From an uncultured Cohaesibacter sp. (GTDB lineage: Bacteria; Pseudomonadota; Alphaproteobacteria; Rhizobiales; Cohaesibacteraceae), in assembly GCF_963676275.1 (NCBI RefSeq), contig NZ_OY781091.1:2086775-2150774 (forward strand): DNA of 64,000 bases, read 5' to 3'. Made by a program: the position numbers and the translations under genes. A model generated the notes under the pieces. The model searched no databases, was not told the origin of the DNA, and saw nothing but the letters and a program-made list of their open reading frames with translations. Positions 49,464 to 59,187 of this stretch are shown one piece after another. Position 1 is the first letter of the stretch; every line of letters begins with the position of its first letter.

Positions 49464-50240
49464 TTATTCGCCACCATATACGTCGAAATCAAAATATTTG
49501 TCGTTGATTTCCTTGTATTTTCCATTCTTGCGGATGACTGCAATGGCGTCCGACAATTTGTCGGCCAGTTCCGTGTTGCCCTTCTTGACGGCAATACCCG
49601 CACCTTCGCCATTGATCTTGGGATCCGGTGTGAGCTGCATGAGAAGCTTGCAGCAGGCGCCTTCTTCGGACTTGACCCATTCAGACAGAACAACGCTGTC
49701 ATCAATGACTGCGTCCACGCGGCCAGCCTCCAGCTCCATCTTATATTCGTCTGGGGTCGGATAGAGTTTCAGATCGATGTCTGGAATTTTCTGTTCGGCA
49801 TAGTCGGCGTGGGTTGACGAAACCTGTGCGCCCACGACCATGCCTTTGAGTTCCTCAACGCTCTTGCCTTCCAGTTCGCTGTCTTTCAGAACGGCAACCC
49901 CCGGAGGCGTGTTGTAATATTTCTTGGAGAAATCGATCTTCTTGAGACGCTCTGGCGTGATGGACATGGACGCCACAACAGCATCGATCTTGCCCGAAAT
50001 CAGAGCCGGAATCATGCCGTCCCAATCCTGAATGACAAACTCGCAATCCGCCTTCATCTCGTCGCAAAGGGCATTGGAAATGTCCACGTCAAAACCGGTC
50101 AGCTCACCCGCGGCAGAAAGCTGGTTGAACGGAGGATAGGCACCATCAATGCCAATACGGATCTTTTCCGCCGCAGAGGCAGACGCGCAGGCCAGCAGAG
50201 CGGCGCTTGCGGCAATTGCAAGTTTGGTTGTGAGTTTCAT
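49464..50240 (-). CDS. Basic amino-acid ABC transporter substrate-binding protein (HisJ/ArtJ-like), copy 2
   Basis: A 258-residue paralogue of the 48203-49003 protein. The signal peptide is about 1-23 (ending ASASA). GIDGAYPPFNQLSAAGELTG, QDWDGMIPALISGKIDAVV and SMSITPERLKKIDFSKKYY align nearly residue for residue with copy 1, and the GACCK pair is kept. ATG 50240 is chosen so the signal peptide is N-terminal; a 50-codon upstream extension is hydrophilic and unlikely. It has its own terminator and may use the same permeases with a different ligand range. Confidence 0.92.
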   Translation of the reverse strand: MKLTTKLAIAASAALLACASASAAEKIRIGIDGAYPPFNQLSAAGELTGFDVDISNALCDEMKADCEFVIQDWDGMIPALISGKIDAVVASMSITPERLKKIDFSKKYYNTPPGVAVLKDSELEGKSVEELKGMVVGAQVSSTHADYAEQKIPDIDLKLYPTPDEYKMELEAGRVDAVIDDSVVLSEWVKSEEGACCKLLMQLTPDPKINGEGAGIAVKKGNTELADKLSDAIAVIRKNGKYKEINDKYFDFDVYGGE

Positions 50241-50507
50241 GATTCTAGTCCCATTTCGATATCGAATGAATGGGCGAGATGTAAGCAGCGCAAGAGGGCC
50301 GTTGCCAGAAGGATCCCCACCTCGGCAGTTTGGCGCAGCTTGTCTGTCTCGCTCGGCGCTAGTCTTCGACCAATCAAGCCGTGAGAACAACGAAAAAATT
50401 CTACAAAATCAGCGCATTTGAGACGAAAATGGCAATTTGCCGATTGGTGGGCAAAACACCAGTCGATTTGCCGAGATTCATACAAATTGTCGTTTTCGCA
50501 ACAAAGC

Positions 50508-51032
50508 TTAAAGCTTCATCATGTTGACAATAAAGTCGGCAATCGCTTCCACATCATCAATATGAAATCGTGGCAGGGTTTCCGCTGCTTCCAACTTGTC
50601 CGGATCGTCGCTGGCGATTGCCATGATGTGATGATCTTGCGCTGCGATTGGCTCGGAATTGACGGCTCCCGCTCGGCGCACTTCGATCTTTGGGAACGGC
50701 TCTTTCTTGTAGCCTTCCACCAGAACCAGATCACAAGGGGAAAGGCGCGCCAGAACGTCGCTCAGCAGTGGCTCTTCTTCATTGCGACATTCATGCATGA
50801 TGGCCCATCGGGTGCCTGCGGCAACCAGCGCCACTTCGCCTGATCCTGCTTGTCGATGGCGATAGCTGTCGGTGCCTTCCTTGTCGATGTCGCATTTGTG
50901 ATGCGCATGCTTGACCGATGAAATCCTGTAGCCACGCTCGCTCAGAAGCGCGATGAGGCGCACCGCAAGCGTCGTCTTGCCGGAGTTTTTCCAGCCGGTG
51001 ACACCGAAAATCTTGTGACCATGCATCTCCAT
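50508..51032 (-). CDS. mobB: MobB, molybdopterin-guanine dinucleotide biosynthesis adaptor
   Basis: A 174-residue GTP-binding protein. The P-loop is GVTGWKNSGKTTLAVRL (about residues 10-26), followed by SSVKHAHHKCDID with the family's conserved His-rich motif and LVLVEGYKKEPFPKIEV. ATG 51032 (or Met3 at 51026) follows AGAGGAG; longer frames upstream lack a site. MobB assists MobA and cofactor hand-over to molybdoenzymes. It lies 46 bp downstream of mobA on the same strand. Confidence 0.92.
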   Translation of the reverse strand: MEMHGHKIFGVTGWKNSGKTTLAVRLIALLSERGYRISSVKHAHHKCDIDKEGTDSYRHRQAGSGEVALVAAGTRWAIMHECRNEEEPLLSDVLARLSPCDLVLVEGYKKEPFPKIEVRRAGAVNSEPIAAQDHHIMAIASDDPDKLEAAETLPRFHIDDVEAIADFIVNMMKL

Positions 51033-51078
51033 ATCGCTTTCTCCTCTGGCGTGTTTCAAACGGTGTCCGGCCGAAAAA

Positions 51079-51744
51079 CTATCGGCTTTCATCAAGGGCA
51101 GATAATGTGCTTGCATAGCCTTCGGCGCGTTGAAGATCAATTAGCCGATTGATGTTGAAGAAAGGGTCCAGCTTTTCCTCGCCCATGCTGATTGCGGCGT
51201 AATCGCAATAAAGACAGTCCTGTTGTTCCGCCCAGAAGCGCATCTTTCTGTTGCCGGATAACAGAAAGGCTTCCAACTCGTCGGCTAGCGAAACGGGCCA
51301 AAGTCCGAATGTCGGATGAATGCCATCTGATGTACGGGCGATGACCGGGCGCGATGGGTTACCCTGCTGTGAAGACAGAAAGCGGCAAAGCAGATCATCG
51401 GGAAAGAAAGGGCTATCAACGGCAACGCTGAGGATTTGCCCGACCGTGCCGTCTTTTTGCGCCCAGCGCATGGCTGCAAGAATGCCCGCCAACGGTCCGG
51501 CAAACCCGCTGATGGTGTCGGCAAGAATTGGATATCCCGATGGATAGGAAACCCGTGCGCCTACGGGGGGCTCTGCATTGGCACTGATCAAGATATGGTC
51601 CAGTTGCGGGCGCAGCCTTGCGATGGAATGTTCGATCAGACTTTTCCCTCCCAGAAGGGCAAAGGGCTTTGAAATACCCTCCATTCTTCTTGATTGTCCT
51701 CCCGCAAGAATGACTGCTGCTATTGTGTTTATGTTGACATGCAT
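51079..51744 (-). CDS. mobA: Molybdenum cofactor guanylyltransferase
   Basis: A 221-residue nucleotidyltransferase. The signature AAVILAGGQSRRMEG (about 9-23) with the conserved Lys in SKPFALLGGKSLIEH, and VAVDSPFFPDDLL for metal binding, are clear. It links GMP to molybdopterin, forming MGD used by DMSO-reductase-family enzymes. ATG 51744 follows GGAGGTAAAG. The start is 282 bp from the divergent mrp gene; mobB follows downstream. Confidence 0.94.
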   Translation of the reverse strand: MHVNINTIAAVILAGGQSRRMEGISKPFALLGGKSLIEHSIARLRPQLDHILISANAEPPVGARVSYPSGYPILADTISGFAGPLAGILAAMRWAQKDGTVGQILSVAVDSPFFPDDLLCRFLSSQQGNPSRPVIARTSDGIHPTFGLWPVSLADELEAFLLSGNRKMRFWAEQQDCLYCDYAAISMGEEKLDPFFNINRLIDLQRAEGYASTLSALDESR

Positions 51745-52025
51745 TGCCACTTTACCTCCGGCATTCTGCGGAATCTGCTCTGGCTTTCGATCTTTTGCAT
51801 TCAAGGCAAGATTACAGCAAACCAGCCTTCAAGATACAAGCAAATGAAAAGGCAGGATGGCCCACTGGCGATACATTTTAATGCCGGGCAGGGCGACATA
51901 TTTGCGCATTTGTCATGGATGACCCTTGACGGATGGCGCAAAGAGTTTCAGCTATTGGGCAGAGACGAATAGCAAATCAAGTGAGATGGCATATTGTGTT
52001 TTGGAAAAACAAGAGTGGTCAAGCT

Positions 52026-53204
52026 GTGACTGAAGTCGAAATTCTTGAAAAACTAAAATCGGTGAAGCCGGGCCCGGAAGCGCAAGATATCGTTTCGGCA
52101 GGCATGGTTTCCGACATTATCATCAAGGACGGCTCGGTGATGTTTTCCATCTCTGTGCCCGCTGACAATGCAGCCGCTTTCGAGCCATTGCGCGCGCAGG
52201 CAGAACAGACCGTCGCGGCGCTTCAGGGCGTGGAGAAGGCAATCGTGGTGCTCACGGCCGAGCGAAAAGCTTCCTCGCAAGCGACCGCCTCAAGCTCCGC
52301 AAACCAGTCCGGCAATGGAGCAACTGACCGGACCAGAGCGGCAGCAAGCGGGGCATCCGCTCCCAGAGCAGCCCAGCCGCAGGGGGCTGGCAAGCTCGAG
52401 ATCGCGGGAGTGAAGCAGATCATCGCCGTATCTTCGGCAAAGGGCGGGGTCGGCAAATCCACCACATCGGTCAATCTCGCTCTGGCGCTTCAGGCCAATG
52501 GCAAGAAGGTTGGCATTCTCGATGCCGATATTTACGGACCGTCCATTCCGAGGCTTCTCAAAATTACCGACAAGCCGACGGCGGTGGCCAATTCGCGCCG
52601 GATGAACCCGATCAAGGCCTATGGCCTCATGGCGATGTCTATCGGTCTGCTTGTGGATCCGGACACCCCCATGGTCTGGCGTGGCCCTATGGCGGTGTCG
52701 GCGCTCTCCCAGATGATCCGGGATGTCAACTGGGACATGGAAGGCGAGCTTGATGTGCTGATCGTCGACATGCCTCCGGGGACCGGCGATATCCAGTTGA
52801 CCATGGCCCAGCAGGTGCCCTTGTCCGGCTCGGTGATTGTTTCAACGCCGCAGGATCTGGCGCTGATCGATGCCCGCAAAGGGATCGCCATGTTCCGCAA
52901 GGTCAATATTCCGATCCTCGGGATCGTCGAGAATATGAGCTATTTCTCCTGCCCGACCTGCGGTTCACGCCATGACATTTTCGGCCATGGTGGTGCCCGC
53001 GCAACTGCGGAAGAAATCGGGGTTCCCTTCCTTGGAGAAATCCCGCTGCATATGGATATCCGTGAGCGGTCCGATGCAGGAGAGCCGGTGGTCATTTCGG
53101 AGCCTGAAAGCGACCATACGGCGATCTATCTCTCGATTGCCAGCGAGATGATGAAGGGTATCAATGGTGCGATGAAACCGGCTCCGGCCATCATCATCGA
53201 ATAG
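52026..53204 (+). CDS. apbC: Mrp/ApbC (NBP35-family) iron-sulphur carrier ATPase
   Basis: A 392-residue protein from GTG 52026; the start is uncertain because the frame is open upstream and no ribosome site is clear. Residues ~1-80 form a MIP18/DUF59-like domain (EILEKLKSVKPGPEAQDIV). A Ser/Ala/Gln-rich linker follows, then the deviant Walker A SSAKGGVGKSTTSVNLAL (about 136-153), DIYGPSIPRLL, VDMPPGTGDIQLTMAQ and the CxxC of YFSCPTCGSRHDIFGHGG (C309, C312), which binds a bridging 4Fe-4S cluster. It delivers Fe-S clusters to target proteins. It neighbours MoaA and Moco genes that need such clusters. Confidence 0.93.
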   Translation: MTEVEILEKLKSVKPGPEAQDIVSAGMVSDIIIKDGSVMFSISVPADNAAAFEPLRAQAEQTVAALQGVEKAIVVLTAERKASSQATASSSANQSGNGATDRTRAAASGASAPRAAQPQGAGKLEIAGVKQIIAVSSAKGGVGKSTTSVNLALALQANGKKVGILDADIYGPSIPRLLKITDKPTAVANSRRMNPIKAYGLMAMSIGLLVDPDTPMVWRGPMAVSALSQMIRDVNWDMEGELDVLIVDMPPGTGDIQLTMAQQVPLSGSVIVSTPQDLALIDARKGIAMFRKVNIPILGIVENMSYFSCPTCGSRHDIFGHGGARATAEEIGVPFLGEIPLHMDIRERSDAGEPVVISEPESDHTAIYLSIASEMMKGINGAMKPAPAIIIE

Positions 53205-53211
53205 AAAAAGA

Positions 53212-53248
53212 CGCGCCCGTTCCCGCAGCTTGAACGGGAATAGGCGCG
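53212..53248. terminator. Hairpin between convergent apbC and EamA transporter genes
   Basis: CGCGCC (53212-53217) and GGCGCG (53243-53248) close a longer interrupted stem with GTTCCCG opposite CGGGAA inside. It lies 8 bp after the apbC stop, with ATTATT following. Confidence 0.6.
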
Positions 53249-53284
53249 CATTATTGATAGACGAATCGTCCGATCAGGCCGCCA

Positions 53285-54265
53285 TCAGATCGCCTTTGCA
53301 AGTTCCTGTTGCTCCAGCCTCTTGAGCCGGGCGACCTTTCGCTCGCGAAAGATCGTGTAAATGCCCGAACCGAGAATGAGCAAAATGCCGAACCATGTCA
53401 GAAGATCGGGAATATCGCCCCAGATCAGATAACCATAAATCAGGGCAATCGGCATGGAGACATAGCGGAAAGACGAGACGACCGAAACCTCGCCATTCTG
53501 CATGGCAATGGAAACATAATATTGCCCAAGGGTCAGGAACAGCGCGGCAATGGCAAGATAAAAGACATTGAGTGAGGTTGGTGGCAACCAGCCCTGATCT
53601 CCTGCCACCCAATATTGAATGAGGGCCAGAATGCCGCCGCCGATCGTTGAGACAACCATTGTTGTCAGCGTCACGATCCAGAGCGAAATGCCCGGTTGGA
53701 TCTGGCGCGTCACAAGGTCGCGGGTTGCGGCGAAAATGACAGCAGCCACGGCAAAGAGCGAAAAGACGTTGAAACTGTCGAGGCCGGGCCGGACAATGGC
53801 CAGCACGCCAATGAAGCCGACAATCACCGCAATCCAGCGGCGCGGACCGACTGTCTCTCCCAGAAAGAGCGCTGCGGCGGCTGTGGTCGCGAGTGGAATT
53901 GCCTGCAAAACGGCATAAACATTGGCCAGCGGCATATATTTGAGCGCGACAAGGCAACCCATGGCGGAAAGCGTTTCACAAAGGCCCCGTAACAGCAGGA
54001 TAGGATCCAGACTTTGGTGCAGATAGCGCAACTGGCGGAGAAAAGCACTCAGGATCAACACAAAAATGGTCGCGCAGATGCCGCGAATGAAAAGCATCTG
54101 GCCCGTCGACATGCCATCTCCAACCAGCTTGTTGAACATGTCGTTGGTGCTGAAGCTGAAAACAGATATTTGCATCACCAGGATGCCGTAGAAATTGCCC
54201 TTGTCAATGCGCTGGGGTGACGTGTGGGCGTTGCTTCCAGCCCCGCCTTTCAGACCAATTGCCAT
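53285..54265 (-). CDS. EamA/DMT-family transporter
   Basis: A 326-residue protein with about ten hydrophobic helices in two EamA halves (VMQISVFSFSTNDMFNKLVG, ALFLGETVGPRRWIAVIVG and, in the second half, LGQYYVSIAMQNGEVSVVS). The C-terminus is a short basic cytoplasmic tail. ATG 54265 follows AAAAAAGG; an earlier Met 33 bp upstream has no site. The substrate is unknown. It is unrelated in detail to the riboswitch-controlled transporter at 39191 and has no riboswitch that I can see. Confidence 0.87.
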   Translation of the reverse strand: MAIGLKGGAGSNAHTSPQRIDKGNFYGILVMQISVFSFSTNDMFNKLVGDGMSTGQMLFIRGICATIFVLILSAFLRQLRYLHQSLDPILLLRGLCETLSAMGCLVALKYMPLANVYAVLQAIPLATTAAAALFLGETVGPRRWIAVIVGFIGVLAIVRPGLDSFNVFSLFAVAAVIFAATRDLVTRQIQPGISLWIVTLTTMVVSTIGGGILALIQYWVAGDQGWLPPTSLNVFYLAIAALFLTLGQYYVSIAMQNGEVSVVSSFRYVSMPIALIYGYLIWGDIPDLLTWFGILLILGSGIYTIFRERKVARLKRLEQQELAKAI

Positions 54266-54328
54266 TAAGAAACCTTTTTTGATGAAAACCGGCTGCAAAC
54301 GGCGAATTTATGCGCCTTCTGATGGCCT

Positions 54329-55357
54329 CTAGCCACCGGTTACCGACATGTGCCTGCCAATAGAGGGACGATTATGCTCCCTGTCAATGATAAAATCATG
54401 TCCCTTTGGTTTTCTGGCAATTGCCTGATGCAGGGCTGCGATGATCGCCTCGTTGCTCTCCGAAGCACGCAAGGGTGCCCTGAGATCAGCCGCATCTTCC
54501 TGCCCCAGACACATATACATGGTGCCGGTGCATGTCACCCGGACACGATTGCAGCTTTCGCAAAAATTATGGGAGAGGGGGGTGATGAAGCCGATGCGCC
54601 CGCCGGTTTCACCCACCGTCATATAGCTGGCCGGGCCACCTGTCCGATGCGGCGATGGTTCCAGCCGCCAGCTTTGCGCCAGCTGCGCCTTGACGTGCGA
54701 CAGAGGCAGATAGCGGTCGGTGCGGTCCTCTTCGATTTCGCCCATGGGCATGGTTTCAATGAAGGTGATATCCATCGCGCGCTGATGGCAAAAACGGATC
54801 ATCTCGTCATATTCATCGTCATTGACGCCCTTGAGGGCAACCACGTTGAGCTTGATTTTGATGCCATGGGAAAGGGCAGTTTCGATACCATCCATGACCT
54901 GCTGGAAACGCCCCCAGCGCGTGATGGCGCGAAAGCGGTCTTCTTGCAAGGTGTCCAGCGAAACATTGATCCGCTTGACGCCGACATTGGCCAACTCTGG
55001 TGCAAAGCGTGTGAGCTGAGAGCCGTTGGTCGTCAGGGTCAATTCATCAAGTGCCCCGCTTTCCAGATGGCGGGCAAGCGCAGTGACCAGCGTCATGATT
55101 CCCTTGCGGACCAGAGGTTCACCTCCTGTCAGGCGCAAGCGCCTGATACCATGATCGACAAAGACAGTTGCCAGCCGATCCAGCTCTTCCAGCGTCAGAA
55201 TTTCGGCCTTGGGCAGAAAATGCATATTTTCGGCCATGCAATAAACACAGCGAAAATCACAGCGATCCGTCACCGACAGGCGCAAATAGTCGATCTTGCG
55301 GGCGAATGGATCAATCAGGGAGCCACCTTGAAGACTGGTATGATCGCTCGATCGCAT
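54329..55357 (-). CDS. moaA: GTP 3',8-cyclase MoaA
   Basis: A 342-residue radical SAM enzyme. The N-terminal cluster motif is CDFRCVYC (C33, C37, C40). [13 protein letters not shown] is the SAM-binding GGEP region. The second cluster site CESC then C (C-x2-C-x13-C) lies near residue 260. The C-terminus ends with the functional GG pair. It converts GTP to 3',8-cH2GTP, starting molybdopterin synthesis. The MobA/MobB genes lie 3 kb away, suggesting a loose Moco region. It is divergent from the DUF971 gene. Confidence 0.96.
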   Translation of the reverse strand: MRSSDHTSLQGGSLIDPFARKIDYLRLSVTDRCDFRCVYCMAENMHFLPKAEILTLEELDRLATVFVDHGIRRLRLTGGEPLVRKGIMTLVTALARHLESGALDELTLTTNGSQLTRFAPELANVGVKRINVSLDTLQEDRFRAITRWGRFQQVMDGIETALSHGIKIKLNVVALKGVNDDEYDEMIRFCHQRAMDITFIETMPMGEIEEDRTDRYLPLSHVKAQLAQSWRLEPSPHRTGGPASYMTVGETGGRIGFITPLSHNFCESCNRVRVTCTGTMYMCLGQEDAADLRAPLRASESNEAIIAALHQAIARKPKGHDFIIDREHNRPSIGRHMSVTGG

Positions 55358-55651
55358 TCATGGCTCCTTGCATATTTCCATGACGGATGTGATTTGGATT
55401 TAGAATTGTTGAATGTTGAAACAATCAGCCTCACCAAGTCAATTGATGAATTATGCTGACAGCTTGTCTTCCTCAAGCCTCACAAACAAGTGACTAAAGA
55501 CCGCGCAGGCTGGTTGTCTGGATGCAATCGCGTCTATAGTAGAGCCAGAGACTTGAATTACCTGCTCATCATCCATTGTTTGACCGGGACGGTATCGCTT
55601 GCGCAAGCGGTGCCATGGTGATGAAAGACCATAAAGCAAAGGACAAAGTGA

Positions 55652-56005
55652 ATGACCCAAGCCTGGCCAACGGAAATCCGCTTGAGGAAAGACAAGAGAA
55701 ACCTGTTCGTCGCCTTTGACGATGGCAGCTCCTATGACTTTACAGCGGAATTCCTGCGCGTGACCTCTCCAAGTGCTGAAGTGCAGGGCCATAGCCCTTC
55801 AGAGAGAAAGACCATCGGCGGCAAACGCGATGTCGAAATCATGAAGGTCGAACCGGTTGGGAATTACGCGGTGCGCCTGTATTTTACCGATCTGCATGAC
55901 TCCGGATATTTCACCTGGGACTATTTCAAGAATAGCGGCGAGCGCATGGCCGAAATATGGAATGACTATCTTCAGGAGCTCGAAAAGCTCGGCCTTGCCC
56001 GCTGA
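55652..56005 (+). CDS. DUF971 (gamma-butyrobetaine hydroxylase-like N-terminal domain) protein
   Basis: A 117-residue single-domain protein. PTEIRLRKDKRNLFVAFDDG, LRVTSPSAEVQGH and LYFTDLHDSGYFTWDYF are the recognised DUF971 core, equal to the N-terminal domain of gamma-butyrobetaine hydroxylases but without the oxygenase part. Stand-alone members often occur beside mrp/apbC or Fe-S genes, as here 2.4 kb away. Function is not established. It ends before a strong terminator shared with the L,D-transpeptidase gene. Confidence 0.9.
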   Translation: MTQAWPTEIRLRKDKRNLFVAFDDGSSYDFTAEFLRVTSPSAEVQGHSPSERKTIGGKRDVEIMKVEPVGNYAVRLYFTDLHDSGYFTWDYFKNSGERMAEIWNDYLQELEKLGLAR

Positions 56006-56087
56006 TTGGCATGTTTTAAGCAACCCGGAATGATCAACGCCAGACATTCATCGGCCAATTTTTGAAAATGATGCATTGCCGGAAAAG

Positions 56088-56118
56088 AAAAAGCCGATCC
56101 AAAAGGATCGGCTTTTTT
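56088..56118. terminator. Bidirectional terminator between DUF971 and L,D-transpeptidase genes
   Basis: AAAAAGCCGATCC (56088-56100) and GGATCGGCTTTTT form a perfect 13-bp stem with a 4-nt AAAA loop and a T-tract up to 56118. It is the strongest terminator in the window. Confidence 0.95.
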
Positions 56119-56146
56119 GTTTCGAAAGAAAGAAAGCCTTTTGGCC

Positions 56147-56749
56147 TTATTTCTGATTGGCCTGAATGACATGCACGCTGGCACCAATCTTGACGCGTTC
56201 ATAAAGATCGATCACGTCTTCGTTGGCCAGACGGATGCAGCCTGAAGATACGGCCTGACCGATGCTCCATGGTTCGTTGGAACCATGAATGCGATAGATC
56301 GTGGAACCGATATACATGGCGCGAGCGCCCAGCGGGTTGTTCGGGCCACCTTCCATATAGGCAGGAAGATTGGGTACGCGCTTGCGCATTGCAGGAGGAG
56401 GAGTCCAGCCCGGCCATTCCGCCTTGCGGCTGACGCGATGGGTGCCGGTCCACTGGAAGCCGGGGCGTCCGACGCCAATGCCATATTTTACGGCTTTGCC
56501 ATCACCCATTAAATAATAAAGGCGACGTTCTTTGGTGTTGATGACGATGGTGCCAGCAGGCGATTTGGCATAGGGGCCATCATATTTGACCGTCGTGCGC
56601 TTGATGGGAGATTTGCCACCACGCGCATAGCCATTGACGTCTTTCCAAGACTGAGACGCCATATCGTAATATTGGGAAGCATTGGCGGTTGTCACTGCAA
56701 CGGCGAGGCCGAGCAGAAGACTGGCACCAAGTGTGATCAGTTTTCGCAT
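56147..56749 (-). CDS. L,D-transpeptidase (YkuD domain)
   Basis: A 200-residue exported enzyme. The signal peptide is about 1-25 (MRKLITLGASLLLGLAVAV, ending NASQYY). The YkuD domain holds the active-site motif with H155 in YRIHGSNEPWSIG and the catalytic Cys171 in SSGCIRLAN. It cross-links peptidoglycan 3-3 or attaches envelope proteins to it. ATG 56749 places the signal peptide at the N-terminus; an open 31-codon extension upstream is not hydrophobic. Alphaproteobacteria carry several such paralogues. Confidence 0.95.
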   Translation of the reverse strand: MRKLITLGASLLLGLAVAVTTANASQYYDMASQSWKDVNGYARGGKSPIKRTTVKYDGPYAKSPAGTIVINTKERRLYYLMGDGKAVKYGIGVGRPGFQWTGTHRVSRKAEWPGWTPPPAMRKRVPNLPAYMEGGPNNPLGARAMYIGSTIYRIHGSNEPWSIGQAVSSGCIRLANEDVIDLYERVKIGASVHVIQANQK

Positions 56750-57133
56750 TAGTTTGTCCCGAATCAAATATTGGTCAGACCGTGCTTGTTCAGCCCTAAT
56801 GGCTTCCCCAGTGATAGCAAGGTCCAACGAAATTGTTGCCATGAAAGCGTTAAGGATATTTTCTAAATATGACGTATCTTCGCAAGGCTTTTTGAATATG
56901 TTGCCTTCACAATTTCGTTTATTCTCGCAAAGAGATGTCTACATGTTGTGCTTTTGCAACAGTCTATTGCTACAAAAACACCATAAGCTGCGGCGTAAAA
57001 TTTATTGGTACTTCTAGTTAGGGTAACAAGAGAAGCAAAGACAGGCGTTCAAAAGTCTGAGTGTGTCTTTGCTGATTCGTGTGTGTTCTGCGCCCTTGTT
57101 GGCGCGATTGATTCTTTCGCTTTTGATTCTGGC
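56750..57133. other. Intergenic region upstream of the L,D-transpeptidase gene
   Basis: About 380 bp, AT-rich near 56860-57010, with no convincing gene. It probably carries the L,D-transpeptidase promoter; the far end meets the fumarase terminator. Confidence 0.5.
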
Positions 57134-57169
57134 AAAAAGGCCCGCCCCCGCAAAAGGGGAACGGACCTT
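57134..57169 (-). terminator. Terminator after the class I fumarase gene
   Basis: On the minus strand AAGGTCCG, then CCCC, pairs with GGGG and CGGGCCTT, with two internal mismatches, and is followed by TTTTT. It lies about 40 bp after the fumarase stop. Confidence 0.75.
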
Positions 57170-57208
57170 GTTGTTTGTATCAATCTGTCAGGGTCACAAA
57201 TGCGACAC

Positions 57209-58825
57209 CTAACCCAGATTCAATTCGGCAAAGAAGTCATTGCCCTTGTCATCGACAACGATGAAGGCCGGGAAATCTTCCACTTCAATGCGCCATACAG
57301 CTTCCATGCCGAGTTCGGGATATTCGATGCACTCGACCTTCTTGATGCAATCCTTGGCAAGACGGGCAGCCGGGCCGCCGATGGAGCCGAGATAGAAGCC
57401 GCCATGCTCCTTGCAGGCATTGGTGACAGCCTTGGAACGGTTGCCCTTGGCCAGCATGATCATTGAACCGCCAAAGGACTGGAACTGGTCAACGAAACTA
57501 TCCATGCGCCCTGCCGTGGTCGGCCCGAAGGAGCCGGAAGCATAGTTGGCCGGAGTCTTGGCTGGACCGGCATAATAGACCGGATGGTTCTTGAGATAAT
57601 CCGGCATTGGCTCACCAGCCTCAAGGCGGGCACGGATCTTGGCGTGAGCAAGGTCACGGGCAACGATCAGCGGGCCGGAGAGAGAGAGGCGGGTCTTGAC
57701 CGGATATTTGGTCAGCACAGCAAGCTGCTCGGCCATCGGCAGGTTAAGGTCAAGCTTGACCACTTCGCCGCCCAAGGCTTCCTCGTCCACTTCCGGCAGA
57801 TATTGTGCCGGATTGGTTTCCAGCTCTTCGATGAAGATGCCGTCTTTGGTGATCTTGCCCTTGCACTGGCGGTCAGCCGAGCAGGACACGCCGATCGAGA
57901 TCGGCAGGGAAGCGCCATGCCGCGGCAGGCGAATGACGCGAACATCGTGGCAGAAATATTTGCCGCCAAACTGGGCGCCGATGCCAGTGCTGCGGGCCAG
58001 CTTGAGGATTTCTTCTTCCATCTCAAGATCGCGGAAGGCGTTTGCCATTTCGGACCCTTCGGTTGGAAGTTCATCATAATAATGACCGGAAGCGAGCTTG
58101 GTGGTCTTCAGATTCTGCTCGGCAGAAAGACCGCCCACAGTGATCGCCAGATGGTAAGGAGGGCAGGCTGCTGTGCCCAGCGTCTTGATCTTCTCATTGA
58201 GGAAGGTCAGCAGGCGGTCCTTGGTCAAGAGGGAAGGAGTGCCCTGATAAAGGAAGGTCTTGTTGGCAGAGCCGCCACCCTTTGCCATGAACAGGAACTT
58301 GTAGGCATCTTCCCCTTCGGAGAAAATGTCGATCTGTGCCGGCAGGTTGTTGGCGGTGTTCTTTTCCTCGAACATGGTCAGCGGAGCCAACTGGCTGTAG
58401 CGCAAATTCTTCTTGTCATAGGCATCAAACACGCCCTGGCTGAGTGCGCCTTCTTCGTCGCCCTCAACCCAGACATTCTTGCCCTTCTTGCCGACAACGA
58501 TGCCGGTACCGGTATCCTGACACATCGGCAGCACACCGGCAGACGAGATGCAGGCATTCTTGAGCAGGTCGAGCGCTACGAACTTGTCATTCTGGGTTGC
58601 TTCTTCGTCTTCCAGAATCTTCTGCAATTGAGCCAGATGATCCGGACGGAGAAGATGGGCGATGTCGATGAAAGCCTGTTCGCACAAAAGGCGGATGCCT
58701 TCTTCTTGTACCACAAGGACATCCTTGCCCTTGAAGCTTTCGACGGACACATGGTCGGAAGTCAATTTGCGATAACGGGTTTCATCCTTTCCCAAAGGAA
58801 AGAGCTTATATGCTTTAGTGCTCAT
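57209..58825 (-). CDS. fumA: Class I fumarate hydratase (4Fe-4S, single-chain)
   Basis: A 538-residue enzyme of the FumA/FumB type. The three cluster-ligand Cys regions are visible: [22 protein letters not shown] and [11 protein letters not shown]. The C-terminal beta domain holds [15 protein letters not shown] and YAGPAKTP. It interconverts fumarate and malate and is oxygen-sensitive. ATG 58825 follows AAGGA and gives a normal family N-terminus; the open frame upstream is not used. A class II fumarase lies only 1.2 kb away on the other strand. Confidence 0.95.
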   Translation of the reverse strand: MSTKAYKLFPLGKDETRYRKLTSDHVSVESFKGKDVLVVQEEGIRLLCEQAFIDIAHLLRPDHLAQLQKILEDEEATQNDKFVALDLLKNACISSAGVLPMCQDTGTGIVVGKKGKNVWVEGDEEGALSQGVFDAYDKKNLRYSQLAPLTMFEEKNTANNLPAQIDIFSEGEDAYKFLFMAKGGGSANKTFLYQGTPSLLTKDRLLTFLNEKIKTLGTAACPPYHLAITVGGLSAEQNLKTTKLASGHYYDELPTEGSEMANAFRDLEMEEEILKLARSTGIGAQFGGKYFCHDVRVIRLPRHGASLPISIGVSCSADRQCKGKITKDGIFIEELETNPAQYLPEVDEEALGGEVVKLDLNLPMAEQLAVLTKYPVKTRLSLSGPLIVARDLAHAKIRARLEAGEPMPDYLKNHPVYYAGPAKTPANYASGSFGPTTAGRMDSFVDQFQSFGGSMIMLAKGNRSKAVTNACKEHGGFYLGSIGGPAARLAKDCIKKVECIEYPELGMEAVWRIEVEDFPAFIVVDDKGNDFFAELNLG

Positions 58826-59106
58826 TTTCGGTCCTTGTTTGCAGTTCCGATTACGGGTGGCCCACCCGCTTCCAAGAATATGGAGATCTGATTGCATCAT
58901 TGGGACAGTCTGTCTTTGATCGGTATCACCAATGTGCAAAGGAAAATCCGCAATTTAATGAGTGCAAGGCTTTGAGAGGAATTTCAAGTCCTTCTTATGG
59001 CAAAGCAATTGCAAAATAAACGAAATGAAAATGAACGAAAGCAAGATGAAGGGAGCATCCCAGCGTAAAAAGACAAAGGCGTGTGCGTTTGGGCGACGCC
59101 AATGCA
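58826..59106. other. Intergenic region between fumA and doxX
   Basis: About 280 bp with no credible gene; a Lys/Arg-rich plus-strand frame here lacks family features and crosses the doxX terminator. It should contain the fumA promoter. Confidence 0.5.
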
Positions 59107-59137
59107 AAAAGCCGACCGGACGCACCGATCGGCTTTT
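59107..59137. terminator. Terminator after doxX
   Basis: AAAAGCCGA (59107-59115) and TCGGCTTTT (59129-59137) form a perfect 9-bp stem, with a further CGG/CCG pairing inside. It lies about 50 bp past the doxX stop on the minus strand. Confidence 0.8.
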
Positions 59138-59187
59138 AACAAGATCTGGATGTTGGATCAGATTGATCCGCTATAGCCGAGCAGGGC

